A stretch of 64,000 bases of DNA from Symmetrospora coprosmae (lineage: Eukaryota > Basidiomycota > Cystobasidiomycetes > Symmetrosporaceae): positions 1 to 64,000 of the forward strand of contig VUYT01000004.1 of the NCBI GenBank assembly GCA_008802785.1, written 5' to 3'. The notes under the pieces were generated by a model that had not been told where the DNA came from, did no database searches, and was given only the letters and a program-made list of their open reading frames with translations. Below, in pieces: positions 12,443 to 23,790 of the stretch (positions within the stretch are counted from its first letter, which is position 1; each line of letters starts with the position of its first letter). The position numbers were made by a program, and so were the translations under genes.

Positions 12443-15400
12443 TCATTTCTGGTGCTGCATCACGGCAGTATAGGCCAGGTAGCTGATGACGACAATTCCC
12501 GCCGCCGAGACAATAGGCATGGCCGGGTGCTGCAAGATGACCGAGTCAGATTCGCGTTGATGCGACACGGTAACAAGAGTGCTTACTCACCTCGAAGACA
12601 GTCCGTCCGCCTTTGCCGTCTTTGCTGCGAGAGAGCGGATGACGGCCGCCTGTACCCGTAACTGATGGCGCTTCATCGCTGCTCATGGAGAACGGGATCC
12701 AGGAGCGCCTTCTTTCCGGAGCGCTACCGCCTTCTATCACGCCAGCGGACTGCGGTGCGGGCTGACTCGACGTCTGAGGTCGACCGGGTGTACCAGAGCT
12801 ACCCTTGGTGCTTTCTCGGGTCTTCCGCCCTCTCTTGCCCTTGGCCCGTCTCGAGCTGCTCCTAGACTTGGTCACACCGGTAACCTCCTCTTCCGCGATG
12901 GGCGGTAGGTCTACACTGCGAATCGTAGAATCGTCCGTGACAGGCGAGGCAAAGCCCTCTCCCGTGCCAGCAGAGTCGCTCTCGCTCGTTTCCTCTTCAG
13001 ATGAAGTCCCGACGGTCGAAGCCTTGCTCCGCCTCTTTCTCCTACTCGAACCACTACCACTGGCACTGGCATCGATCGCAGCCACCTGCTTCTCAAGCGC
13101 AGTCGAGCGCCTTTCCCACTCTTGTACGCTAATGCGCAAGCGCTCCCGCTCTTCTTCCCAGGTCGCACGCTCCTGCTTGACTGCCTCTTCAAAGCTCTTC
13201 TGCCAGTCCGTGAAGCGCGTCTGCACCTCGCGCATGATCTCCGCTTTCCCGGCTGACAGAGTGGCTTCAACCTGTGCGGGCGTCGGGCCGGATGCCGGAG
13301 CTGTCGGCCCGGTCGATTGTGTCTGTGAGACGGCCGCGGCGGCTGCGGCGGACGCGGCAGACGCAGTGGCCGCAGCTGTCGCAGCGGAAGCAGCAGAAGC
13401 TGCTTCTCGTGTCTCGACCGACTGCTTCTGGAGTGCCTCCTCCAGGGTACGGACCTTCTCCTCCAGCAGCCGGATGGTGTCGGCTGCCTGGACGTACTGC
13501 GTCTTGAGGGACGTGGAGAGCTCGGAAGCGGTCGAGAGCTCGCTTGAGAGAGTCTCCATCCGTTGCGAGAGTGCCGTATTCTCCGCCTCGAGGCGCTGCT
13601 GGACTTCTGAGAGGGCGCTGAGGCTGTGCTTCTCGGTCGCCTCGTGCACGACCCTAGCGCGCGTGCCAGTTTCAGCCCCGCCGCTGCCAGGCGCCCGAGC
13701 ACCGTCGTCGCCCTGAGCGAGGTCATCCAGACCATCGACCAGCCGGATAGTCCGGGTATTGTCCGCTTCCGCATCACCTGCGAGATCCAGGTCCTCCTTC
13801 TCCTCGTCATCGTCCAGCTCCTCGGCCATTGCATTCGGGCTATAGTCGTCCTGGTGATGCAGTGCACGCTCCTTGCTCTCCTTGAGCTCCTCCCACTCCT
13901 GCCTCGCCTCTTCCATGCGATGCTTGACGTCTCGCAGCTCGGACTTCATCCGGTCCTGCTCGCTGAGCAGGCCTTCCAAGTTTCTGATTCGCTCGACATT
14001 GCCGTTCAGCGCGTCCTGCGTCTCCTGCAGCTGTCTCTGGAGGTTTGTGAGCAACTGCTGCGTCTGTTGCTGTTGCTGCTGGGCTGCTTGCTGGGACGAC
14101 AGGCTGCTTGCGTTCGGCGGCACAAAGAGCGGTACCCTGTATGCCGGTGTAGGTTGCTGACCTGGGACACTTCCACCCAGACTTTCATGTATCTCTCCAA
14201 TGGCGCCGTTGAGAGTGGACAGCTCTTGTCCTGTGTCTCGAGATTTGGACAGTTCGGTCTGTACGCAGACGTGATGATCACGTCAGCACGTCATCAAGCG
14301 GTGCAGGCGGAATCGCAGGCAGTAGTCTGTACACCCACCTGCAGACGATTGAGCACCTGGTCCATATTGAGGCCCGATCCGCCCATTCCTTTCCCGCCGC
14401 CGAGTCCTGCTCGTCTGTGCAAGGGTGAATCGCCGAGGTCTCGGTACATGTTGGCGTAGCTGCTGCACGTGTGCAATGTGCGTCAGCTCAGACTACTGCA
14501 GGAATAGCCCGAGGAGTCTAGGCCACCCACCGTGATGATTGGGCCGCATCTTCCGCATTCATGACGAGGAAACACCGCGCGGCGACCTTGTGGTGCACAA
14601 TGGTCTTTGTGTCTTCCGACGTGATGTCAATGCCGAATTCGACCATGTCGTTGCTGTGGAGCTGGAAGATGTCTGACTCGACGGCCTCGGGCGACAGGCG
14701 CTCGCCATTGATAAAAGTGCCGTTTGAGGACTTGACGTCCTTGATGAAGACCTGTGGATGCGTAACTTCTGTGGTGAGCAACCGCCCGAGACAACCTCAA
14801 TCCACAGTGCGCTCACCTTGTTGTCCTCGCACCAGACCTCAGCGTGCATCCTGGACAGCACTTTTGAGTCAAAGTAGGCGTTGTTTGGCGCGGGTACCGT
14901 CTTGACGTTGGTTTGCCGGCCGATCTTGATGCGGTTGTTCGGGCCGGGAGGGTACAGGGAGATCTGCTTGGGGACGAATGTGTCATTGAGAGGGTGGAGA
15001 TGCAACGAGGGGTACGGTGGTGGGTTTGACGCGGAGGTCGATGAGCCTGCTCCGCCGCTGTGCCCTGTGGCCCCGTATCCGGTCGAGTGGTGGTGCTGCT
15101 GCGAGGCGCCCTGCGGCAGCCCGCCATAGCTGTTCTGCGACGAGGCGAGCGGCGGCAGCTGGGCATTGCTCTGGGATGGACTGGCCGAAGGTGTGGTTGT
15201 GTTTGACGATGAGCCGGAGGATGGGGACGTGCCTGCGCCGCCGAACGAGCTGACATTGCTCGACAGGGACGGCGAAGAGGCTCCCAGAGGTCCGTAGCCG
15301 GTGTGGTTGAGGCCCACCAGCCGTGAGCGCTTGGTCGCGAAGGCTGTGGATCAACGTGCGGGGGAGCGAGCGAGCGAGCGAGCGAGACAAAGTGAAGCGA

Positions 15401-15803
15401 GCCGAGCGCGCGGGCGTCAGCAAGGGCGGCCGGCCAGGTGCAGACTGCGAAAGAAGGGCTGAGCAGATCACACACTCTTTCCGCTGATGGTGCCATTGCT
15501 TCCATTGGCGGCGTCGTGTCCTGCTCCGTGCTGCTGCTGCTGCTGGGCTGATCCGCCGTTCTGCTGGTGCCTCAGGGTCGAGGATGCGGCGCCATTCACG
15601 CTGCCGGCACCTGCAGCACCACCAGCGCCAGATGGCGGCATTGGCGTGACTGGTGTTGGAGGAGCTGCTCCTGCTGCTGCTGATCCCTGCCCGTTCACGC
15701 TATCCAGTGCACCGTTCGCATTCGTTGTCGCTGCTGCTGCTGCTGCACCACCCTCTCGCCCGCCCAGGGGACCCGCGGCGGCGTTCTCCGTGCTGTCGTC
15801 CAT
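12443..15803 (-). CDS. FHA, coiled-coil, tail-anchored protein (SLMAP/Far10-Vps64 family, STRIPAK)
   Basis: Order of parts (984 residues, six exons): Ala/Gly/Gln-rich N-terminus; FHA domain with RIKIGRQTNVKT, SRMHAEVWCEDNK and SSNGTFINGERLS (codons near 14931-14700); long Gln/Glu-rich coiled coil (13900-13050); Ser-rich linker; and a final 87-nt exon (12443-12529) encoding a hydrophobic helix, PIVSAAGIVVISYLAYTAV, ending in MQHQK. This is the layout of SLMAP, yeast Far9/Vps64-Far10 and Neurospora HAM-4. These are tail-anchored STRIPAK subunits at the ER or nuclear envelope that act with PP2A in cell fusion and polarity. FHA phosphopeptide residues (R, S, H, SSNG) are present. Exons are 15476-15803, 14817-15343, 14531-14751, 14339-14462, 12591-14258 and 12443-12529. 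The family call is firm by architecture; the exact orthologue is inference. Confidence 0.88.
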
Positions 15804-17626
15804 CCTCTCGTCGTCGCTGGTCGGGTCGGGTCGGGCCCCGGGCTGCAGTCTAGCACCGCGTGTATCTGCCTGCTGTAGTGACTACTGATGCGCGTGCGTT
15901 TCTGCCCTGTAATGAGCAGCCTGAGCCTGGAATGGATGCACAACGGGCTGGTCTGGCCTGGCTCGAGCTGCTGAAATGAAGGATGGATGACGGCTGTGCG
16001 CAAGCCGCCAGGGCAAGCGAGCGAGCGGGCAATAAGGGATACCGAATGGCCACGCAGAGCGGGAGGCACAGTCGCGACATCTAACACGGACAGAAGCCCT
16101 CGGCACAGCATGCTACATAGGCTCATCCGTCTGTCACAGCTTCTCTAGCCCCCGTCTTGCTCTGCTAGCCTGCGCACGGCCCACCCCACCTCGTCTGAGC
16201 AGCCAGGCTGAGGTTCTTAAGCACTTGCACCGTCGCAAGGAGGAGACCCGCACATATGCGGGGAAGAGCTGATGTGCTGGGAGTCGCATGTCTACTCCCT
16301 GCTTCCTGCTCATCTTGTGCAAGCTCGGCGCGCGTTGATAGCGGCACTCGTCTCTGTACGACCATTAGCGGAGCCCGTCTGATCTTGCTCGAGGCGTGGA
16401 GGGAGAGAAGCTCAGCATGCTGCGGTCGCCTCATGAGTAGCTGTGTTGATAAGACAGCCTGTCTGAGTTCCGTGCTCTGTAGATGTCGGCGCTCCACTGC
16501 AATTCACAGCGAGACCGGCGGTCTCTTGCTACGGCGTCCGCTGATAGTCAAAGATAGGCCAGAGAGGGCAAGCACACGTTGCCAGTATAGCCGTGAGTAC
16601 CGCCTCGCTGCTGATGGCCTTTGTCGGTCCTAGCATCGCAAGTTGCCAGATTCTGGTGGATCTGCCTTTCGAGTCGCAGCTCCAGCCTGCAGACTGCAGA
16701 TCGACGACAGCAGCAGCACGGTTGTCCCTCGGAGTAGATCGCATATCAGAGGCCCCGTATGCTAGCCGTGCAGCAACTGCTCTTTCGGCATTTCAGTCCA
16801 GTCCGGTTCGTGCGGGACAGAGAGGCCGTTCCTCGGTAGCGCTCCCTCTGGTGCCTCGCCACCTCCCTATTCGAGCTGCCGTCCTGCATTTCCATCGCAT
16901 CTGTATAATCCCGGACGACGCGTTGGACCTCATTGAGACGCGCTGTTCTGCCTGACCTAAGCGGCCCTGGCTGCGAAGGTCGTCGCTCCCTGTCCCGTTG
17001 ACGACTTGCCTTTTGCAGACGGGAGCGATCATGCGTGAAGGCCCACGCGGGGTGAAACGGGCTCTCTGCCCCGAGCGAAGACGGGAAGCAAACGGGCTTC
17101 ACTCCCAAGGGTGCTCCCGCATTGCCAGGTTCAAGGGCTCGGGTTAGTGTCTGCCCTGCACATTAAGGCCTGCAGTTAACATTAGCGGAAGGGTCGTCCT
17201 CCTTTGCTGTCCCGTCGAAAGCTCTCGCTTCTCTCCCTCTCTCTTTTCTCCTGCTGGCTCTTTCCAACGCACATCGGCACATCTCTGCTGTCTCTGCATC
17301 AAGAGCGTACATACGCAGCGCATACCAGCAAGGAGACTGCTGGAGCGGTTCGTTCAGCCAGGCCGCACCGACCGGACAGCTTTGAGCCATCGAGCAACTC
17401 GGCACTTTCTCCGCTTGAAGAGCTTCTCGGGAGGTGAGCAGGTCAGGATCTGTCTGGCTCGCAGGCGAGCGACTCAGCTGATGAGCTTACTGTCGCCTCC
17501 CTCACAGCGCCCGCGTCTTCGCTACTGCAGCTCTTTCCCCTCCCTTCGCTGCACCTCACTCCCTTGTCGTGAGTGGCAAACCACTTTACGCGGTGGTGCA
17601 TAAAGCTGACGTGCTCGCCAGTACAG
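15804..17626. other. 1.8-kb divergent intergenic region
   Basis: Lies between the starts of the FHA gene (-) and the small membrane-protein gene (+). Frames up to about 120 codons occur but show no family motif. A plausible 5' UTR intron runs from GTGAGT at 17569 to the AG just before the ATG at 17627. Confidence 0.55.
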
Positions 17627-18601
17627 ATGACGCACCACCGCAACCGCTCCGAGGGGCTCAACGTCGGCGAAGGCTTCCCCACCTCGTACTCCTCCTTCGC
17701 CGTTTCGTCCGCCGAGACACGGCGCAGCTCCATCACCCATGCTGCTTCCGATGCCGGCCCGAAAGCGTCGAGCGTCAGCATGAAGAGGCGTACATCCGGC
17801 GCACCGCCTGCCACTCTGAACCAGACTCGACTGCGCGGCTACCAGAGCAGGACCACCGACGCCGTTTCCCGCTTCACTTTTGGGGACGCTGGCATCTCGA
17901 CGACCAAGAAAGGGCTGCAGACGCTCCTGCAGGACTATAAGAAGCGATGGAGTTTTGTCATGTTCTTTGTCGCCTTCTCGGCGCTCGTCGTGTTCGGCCT
18001 CGTCCTGCCCGTGTCGAGGCAGGCTTCGTCGCTCGCCGGATGGCCGCGGTCGGGTCGCGCAGCTGGACAAACGCGGAGGGAGGTCGCCTATCGGTCGACA
18101 CGCGTCAAGCAGCCGCTCGCAACGCCTCCTATGGAGAAACCTAACCGCTTTGTCCGGTGGGCCAGTAACCTGTTTGGATCCGAGCCCATCAGCCAGCCTG
18201 TCTACTTTTCCGCTGGCCTCGGCGACCTTTCCCTGCCGGACTACAGCACCCCCGCCGCGCAGCCCACCAAGGTGCTCTCGATGACCGAGCGGCCCGTGTC
18301 GCGCCGCAGCATGAAGCAGCGCGTGGCGGACGCGGCCGGCCGCGAGGATGAGCACGAGCACCCATCCCGCGCAGCTCGGAGGGAGCGCGCCAGCTCGCTC
18401 GCCGCAGAGGACAGGCTGCGCGAGGCCGAGATGGCAAAGCAGCGGCTGATCAGGCGGAGAGTCATGGAGCGCGTTGCAAAGGCTTTCAAGGCCGGTGTGT
18501 CCGAGGAGCCTGCAGATGTGGAGAGGGAGCTCGTCGACAACCCCGAAGGCGAGCATATCCTGGATACGTACGAGGCGGCGCACCCAGAGACTGTGGAGTA
18601 G
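17627..18601 (+). CDS. Small single-pass membrane protein, family unknown
   Basis: Single-exon frame of 324 residues. The first ~100 residues are polar, Ser/Arg-rich and cytosol-like. One strong membrane segment follows (WSFVMFFVAFSALVVFGLVL, near residues 107-126), preceded by KKR. The C-terminal part is basic then acidic, with a likely amphipathic helix (DRLREAEMAKQRLIRRRVME). There is no signal peptide, so a type II signal-anchor topology (C-terminus in the lumen) is most likely by the positive-inside rule. I do not recognise the family. The ATG at 17627 follows an AG, so a 5' untranslated intron or an extra upstream exon is possible. A minisatellite begins about 90 bases after the stop. 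Confidence 0.72.
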   Translation: MTHHRNRSEGLNVGEGFPTSYSSFAVSSAETRRSSITHAASDAGPKASSVSMKRRTSGAPPATLNQTRLRGYQSRTTDAVSRFTFGDAGISTTKKGLQTLLQDYKKRWSFVMFFVAFSALVVFGLVLPVSRQASSLAGWPRSGRAAGQTRREVAYRSTRVKQPLATPPMEKPNRFVRWASNLFGSEPISQPVYFSAGLGDLSLPDYSTPAAQPTKVLSMTERPVSRRSMKQRVADAAGREDEHEHPSRAARRERASSLAAEDRLREAEMAKQRLIRRRVMERVAKAFKAGVSEEPADVERELVDNPEGEHILDTYEAAHPETVE

Positions 18602-19060
18602 ATCTATGTAGCTTACTGTGTATTATACTCAGAGGAACATAATAGTAGAGAGTTGCAATGAGAGCGGGTACAGGCGGTGCGTGCGTCTTCGCGTTGCTAG
18701 CGTAGTAAGCGTAGTAAGCGTAGTAAGCGTAGAAAGCGTAGGAAGCGCAGAAAGCCTAGAAAGCGTAGAAAGCGCAGGAAGCGCAGAAAGCCTAGAAAGC
18801 GTAGAAAGCGCAGAAAGCTCAGAAAGCTCAGAAAGCTCGGAAAGCTCGGAAAGCTTGGAAAGCTCGGAAACCCCGGAAACCTCAGAAACTTCAGGTTATA
18901 GGGAGCATCGCCACTTGTTGACACTCGAGTAGGGAGTACATGCGCGGTTGATTCGTAGGACCTGTATGACTTCTGCGTGGGGGATGAGAGCGTGTATGGA
19001 ACGTGGATGATGAGAGACAATGACGCTACAATTGCGAGAGGTCTGAACGCCGAGCCTCCT
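18602..19060. other. Spacer holding a 9-bp minisatellite
   Basis: Spacer between the membrane-protein gene (+) and the convergent unknown gene (-). Apart from the minisatellite at 18691-18894 there is nothing I recognise. Confidence 0.7.
18691..18894. repeat. 9-bp minisatellite (GCGTAGAAA family, ~22 copies)
   Basis: Tandem 9-mers grade from GCGTAGTAA through GCGTAGAAA, GCGCAGAAA and GCCTAGAAA to GCTCGGAAA and CCTCAGAAA. In the middle there is a higher-order 36-bp unit (GCGTAGAAA-GCGYAGGAA-GCGCAGAAA-GCCTAGAAA) present twice. Because 9 is a multiple of 3, both strands stay open: SVE/SAE repeats on + and Phe-Leu repeats on -. No start, splice or neighbouring exon supports coding. Confidence 0.92.
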
Positions 19061-20980
19061 CTACTCGTCATCGTCATCGTCATCGTCGTCATCATCATCA
19101 TCTGCTTCCTGCATTCGGATAATGACGGGAGCAGGAGTAGCAGGGTCGTACGCGCGAATGCGAGCATTCAGTCCGGTCGTCTGGCTCATCCATCTGCGGT
19201 CAGCAATGGTAGGTGAGATGGTCAGCCTCGCTGAGCTCTACCTCTGCAGAGACATCGGTCCTCACTTTCGAATTTTGGCAGTGCTCAGTCCAGTCTCCTC
19301 AGCAGCAAGTCGGACACCGTCCATCTGAGTGTCAGACATGGCGATGCACCTGACGACCATCTCCTGGTCATCATTGGTCAGGGCGCGCCTGTAATGAACT
19401 GCGAGAGCCGGATCACAGGCGGAGTTGATGTTCCTCTTGAGGTGGAGCATGGTGGGGTAGCTCTCGGCCTGCGCCTTGGAGCCTGCACATGCAAGGTAGT
19501 AGGCTGCGTCAGATGCGAACGTGCAGGGATTCAACGAAGGGAAACATACGGATGTGGCTCCATAGTGACTCGCGAGCGACCGCCAGCTCATCGCTCTCCC
19601 CGCCGCGGGGCTCCATCAACAGATGGTAGATCTCACTGTGGGCAACATCGGGATTGGCCTGCGCGCTCCGAATCAGCACATAGTATATAAACGCAATCAT
19701 TGAAAGAGATCGAAATATGCTCACCTCGGCCCACTCCGCGAGCCAAACCTTGAGTCGCTTGGCCCAGACTGTCTCTGTCATTCGCTGAAGGCTCGCCACG
19801 TTGCCGAATGATCCGTCCTGCTTCTGCTTCTTGCCCCACGGTGAATCAACATCGAAGAAGTCGTCCCATCGAGCAGCAGTCTGCAGGCGTGTGGTGAGCT
19901 GGAACGAGACGGCGGCGCAGTCGGCCTTGAGAGCGATGCCTATTCAGGTACGGAGTATGGCAGAACGGGTGAGAGGATATCATTATACGCGCCTGGCTAG
20001 CACAGAAGCAAGGAACAGCGACATGCGACATACACATGATAGCTCGAACGAGCTTAGAAAGCAAGTTCTGGGGTCCAACGGTTGCTGCGGTTGCTGTGTT
20101 AATCTGCACAGCATCGGCGAAGTCCTCGTTCGTGAGGTCCCATCGCTGATGTATAGCAATCAGTATATGAGTATCAAGGGTAATAGGGAGTTCGCGAAGC
20201 TAACCTCCTTGAGGGTGGAGAGAGGCTTCTGAGTGACCTCCACCAGACGCGTCGGGTTGATTGCCCCACCGCGCAGTCCTATAGCAGATCTTCCGAGTCA
20301 GCAGGGAGTGGAAGTGAACGACCAGAGGTGCTGGCTTACCTTTGTACCAGCTCTTGTAAGCGTCTTTGAGAGCCATCAGCTCGGCCTCGTCTTTGGGAGG
20401 GTAGATCTTGCAGTTCTCGTCCATCATGTCCCAGATGGCTTTGCCGACGTCAGCCATGAGCCTGGTGCCGGGGAAGTGGTCGTCTGTCATGGAAAGCATG
20501 AGTACACAAGTCTCGAACTATGGGCAAAGTGTACGTACGGGTCTCGTAGTCGACAACCTCCTCAATCAGGGACGGGGAGCGGTGGTCGCTGCAGCATGCG
20601 CCAGTCCAATACCAGCTTGCATTAGCACCGCTATAGGCATCAGGAAACTAACAAGATGTACACTAACTGTCGATAGACGGCCCATCGCATGTAGCCGAGC
20701 TGCTTCTCGTCGTCCAGATCCAGCTCCATCAACTCAGCCAGTTCGACGAGCGCGGAGTCGAATGTCTGAGCATCCGAATTCGAGCTCGCGGTAGAGACGA
20801 AGCCTGGATGGGGTCGTCCCGGCATTCTGTTGACCTGAATCGAAACGAAGTGGGTACAGCAATGTCAAAACGGAGCGAAGGAGAGAGAAGGGGGAACGAC
20901 CGGACCTCCTTTACGCCAAATAGTGCGGGACGGCCAAAAGACCGACGGACATCATACAGCAAGCTCATACAAGAATACAT
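19061..20980 (-). CDS. Unknown multi-exon protein with poly-Asp C-terminus
   Basis: At least seven short exons on the minus strand. Readable blocks in order: MYSCMSLLYDVRRSFGRPAL; DSALVELAELMELDLDDEKQ (20770-20705); GTRLMADVGKAIWDMMDENC (20470-20410); GLRGGAINPTRLVEVTQKPL; NVASLQRMTETVWAKRLKVW (19805-19750); ESYPTMLHLKRNINSACDPA (19470-19410); and a C-terminus with APVIIRMQEA followed by eleven Asp and a Glu. It is mostly helical with no membrane segment and no motif I know. The first exon (ATG at 20980, second Met at 20968) joins at an intron ending just before GTCAACAGAATGCC; starting at the Met at 20825 is the alternative. The same-strand gene upstream ends only about 200 bases away. Individual exon borders are uncertain; function unknown. 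Confidence 0.6.
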
Positions 20981-21181
20981 CTAGCAGAGAGTTGGGCTGC
21001 ACAGCGGAGCTATCGTCATGAACTTGAGGCAGTGCAGTAGTTACCGTCAGAACATAGGACGCTCGTCCGCGCGATGTTGTGCAAACGCACACCTACTCGC
21101 AGAAAGTAGTCGCGTGCGCCTCAGGTGCCATGATGCCGAAGCGTTTTACTGCCACACAATTCTGCATACAACGGACGAAGG

Positions 21182-22866
21182 CTACGGTCGAGTTCTACGT
21201 TTTTGGGCAGGCTTGCCAGATGGTCCCTGATCCGTGTCTCTATCGCGCTTCGGCTGGAGCGAGTGCTTCCCCACCGCCTGAATGCGCCGCTGTTTAGCCT
21301 TTGATTGAGCTGCTGGAGGAACGAAGTTGAAGCCCCTGGAAGGAGAAGGGGAAGGGGTGAGAGGCTTGCGCTTGGATTTGGGAGTTGCGGGCGCTGGAAA
21401 GAAGGTCTCCGGAGGATTGGAGTATGCGGTCTTGGCAGGAGGTGGCAGACGAGACGTGATGGCGCCTCGCCTGATGCCGTTAATGATCTTCGATATGGTC
21501 TGACCTCTGACGGTATTACCGAATGCAGCGCCGAAGGTACTCTCGTACCAAGCATAGTCCGTGCCGAATCGAAACTTGTTCTCTCTGCCGCTCGTTGTGC
21601 CGTGACTGTACTCGCAAGCGGCGGCAAAGCCGTCGATCACGTCGCGGACCGACGCTTTGGCCTCGTAGCCCATGTTGTCAAAGATGTTGAATTGCATCTT
21701 CCGCGGACCCTCGACCGTCGATCGCGCAAAGGCGATGTAGATCGGCTCAAGAATCCGCGTGAAGAAGCCTGCCGGGACGGGCAAGCCCTTGTGGACTGCC
21801 GGCAAGCTCAGTAGAACACCCTTCCGGGCGGACGCCCAGCTGTTCGACTCTGAATGACGCAGTGATCGTTAGATTTAGCTCACCTCTGGATAGCACAGAA
21901 TCTCAGCGCTTGACCTACCCAAGAGCTGTCTGATGATGCGGTTGACACCGTGCGAGCCATGCTGCTCCATTCGCGATACCATAAACTGCGCAGCGACTCG
22001 CCCGATGTACCAGGCGAGCTAGGTGAGTCGATCAGCCCAGTCTCTTTGAACAGCGCTGTCTGCTACGTTGGAATCACCTTGTCAAACGAGAAAGCGTAGA
22101 CTCCAACACATTCGCCGTCTGGCGCTCGAGACGCGTCCGTGCCTCGGACGATGCATTTGATGTCAAGGGGTGTATCGCTCTGGCAAGATCTACATGCACG
22201 AGGAAGTCCGTAATGTGAGCACAATGCTACCGAGATGCAATGCTGGTTCTGCTAGCACTCACGCAAGAAAATACTTGATCTGCCTAGGCTCAAGCTGAAA
22301 GAGGAAAAGGAGCACCAGTGCCAGATTGGAGCGTCCGAGGGACCTTCTTTCGAGAGGAAGAACATCGAGGATTGCTTGTGAGGGTCCCTCCAATGTCCAG
22401 GAAGGCAGTGAGCTGGTGCGCCCCTGTGTCTGTACCAAGACGGGGTAATCCTCGGCTGCTCCGGCGTGTCTCTGTACTGCGCCTTTCCCGAGCCGTTCCC
22501 ACGCGACGACGAGCTTGACATACACCTCGGCAACCTGCAAGCGCGTGCGACTGTCAGCATAGTGAAAGATCAGAGCGCGATAGTGGCACCCACCGCTAGC
22601 CATTCCTGCTCCGTTGCCGACTCGACGACTGCTTTGATCAGGCGCTCGGCTTGGGCGGCCGCCAGCGCATCCTCTTCCTGCTGTGACAGCCTAGAAGCCG
22701 CTCTACGATCCGCATATGCGTATGCGGCTTCGTACTGTGCCCTTTCGTCGCTGGTATGCCAGGCGGCGATGGCGTCGAGGCGCGCGTCCTGCCCTGACGA
22801 TTCCTCCGCGGCGTCTTCGGCGACGGCGGCGTCCAGCTGCGCCGGAGTGAGGTGGAAGTCGGCCAT
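21182..22866 (-). CDS. Unknown multi-exon protein with basic C-terminal tail
   Basis: Starts at the ATG at 22866 (MADFHLTPAQLDAAVAEDAA) with an Ala/Glu-rich helical N-terminus. Next come VAEVYVKLVVAWERLGKGAV (near 22535-22480), a short exon with GECVGVYAFSFDK (near 22110-22080), then LAWYIGRVAAQFMVSRMEQH (22020-21960). The last long exon includes SNSWASARKGVLLSLPAVHK, FFTRILEPIYIAFARSTVEG and KMQFNIFDNMGYEAKASVRD. The tail (21420-21182) is Pro/Ser/Lys-rich with TPKSKRKPLTPSPSP and ends KRRTRP, suggesting nuclear localisation. About six exons. I recognise no domain; Trp, Tyr and Phe content argues for a folded core. It lies head-to-tail with the downstream unknown gene, suggesting duplicated, paired or lineage-specific genes, though their sequences are not visibly similar. 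Confidence 0.65.
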
Positions 22867-23581
22867 TCTGGTGAAAGGTCCAGTGCAGCTGCTCATACAT
22901 GCGCAGAGATGAAGGTCGGAGCGGCAGCTACGTTGCGCTTGCACCGGCGATGCCCGGAACTCGGATCGGCTGCGCATTCCAAACCCAACCGAGCATCTCG
23001 GGTGACGCCGAGCAGGGGTTCAGCGCGTCAGTCTTTCCGTACAGCGAATCGTGCAGCGAGAGCGAGTTGTCAGTGTCAGTGTGAGAGCCTTCTGGCCGTC
23101 AGTATCATAGCAATGGCCGCGCCCTAGACTCGCGCCGGCGCAACGCGACTGCCGCAGATTCTCTGGCGCCCGGGAATGTGCCTACTGACGACCACCTGAG
23201 ATGCTGAACGGCTTCATTGCATGCAGGACTTTCATAATGTATGTGTGTATGATGGTTACAAGCAGAGAGAGAAGGCCGCTCGAACGCGGACGGAGCCCTG
23301 CCTATGTTTTCAGGCACGCAAAAGCCAGCCGGCCCAGGACTGCCAGGCACAGGCACGGCGCCGCCACCGAGGTCCGCCTGGACAGCAAAAAAGCGGAGAA
23401 TGCTGAACAACATCGACAATCATTGATATTTGTGTGTAAGACAGATGTAGGCCTCTTCTGGCCGCCAAAAAGACAGTGTACCGCCAGGTCGCGCCAAAAA
23501 AGAAAGAGATCCAGGTGCCATGAGGGCTATTGTGGTACGGGGCCAGGTTAGATGAAGCGCTGCGAACGCTCATAGAACGAA

Positions 23582-23651
23582 GGACGTACTGGATCGAACA
23601 CCCAGCCTTAAGTGCTTCAAACTTACGCTCTCCCATTGAGCTATCACGGCC
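23582..23651 (-). tRNA. tRNA-Phe(GAA)-like sequence, possibly degenerate
   Basis: Read on the minus strand it has a good A box/D arm (TAGCTCAATGGGAGAGC), a perfect 5-bp anticodon stem TAAGT/ACTTA around a 7-base loop TTGAAGC with anticodon GAA, and a B-box-like GTTCGATCC. Six of seven acceptor pairs form between GGCCGTG and TACGTCC if one extra base is allowed between acceptor and D stem. The T stem pairs as CTGGG/TCCAG only with the loop shifted two bases from the usual TTCGATC. That shift makes a decayed gene or tRNA-derived relic as likely as a working tRNA. No close poly-T terminator is seen. Confidence 0.5.
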
Positions 23652-23790
23652 GGTCTCGGTCTCGCCAACATTGCATTATAGATATGCGTGGCTGAGATCC
23701 GCCACCAATGTACGAGCCTGTTCCTATGCCTGTACTCATACAGCTCGCCCTGAATGTTCTCGGCCTGCTCCACTCTCGACTGATCCTGTC

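Noticed and set aside
12805-13716. Long open frame (about 300 codons) on the + strand
   Set aside because: It is the mirror of the FHA gene's coiled-coil exon; Gln/Glu-rich coding makes the antisense Ser/Leu/Ala-rich frame open.
14160-14185. Possible intron in the FHA gene at GTCAGC...CATACAG
   Set aside because: It would be only 25 nt, and the frame runs through without it (PGQQPTPAYRVPLF).
18618-18932. SVE/SAE-repeat frame on + and Phe-Leu repeat frame on -
   Set aside because: Both are translations of the 9-bp minisatellite, which stays open because its unit is a multiple of three.
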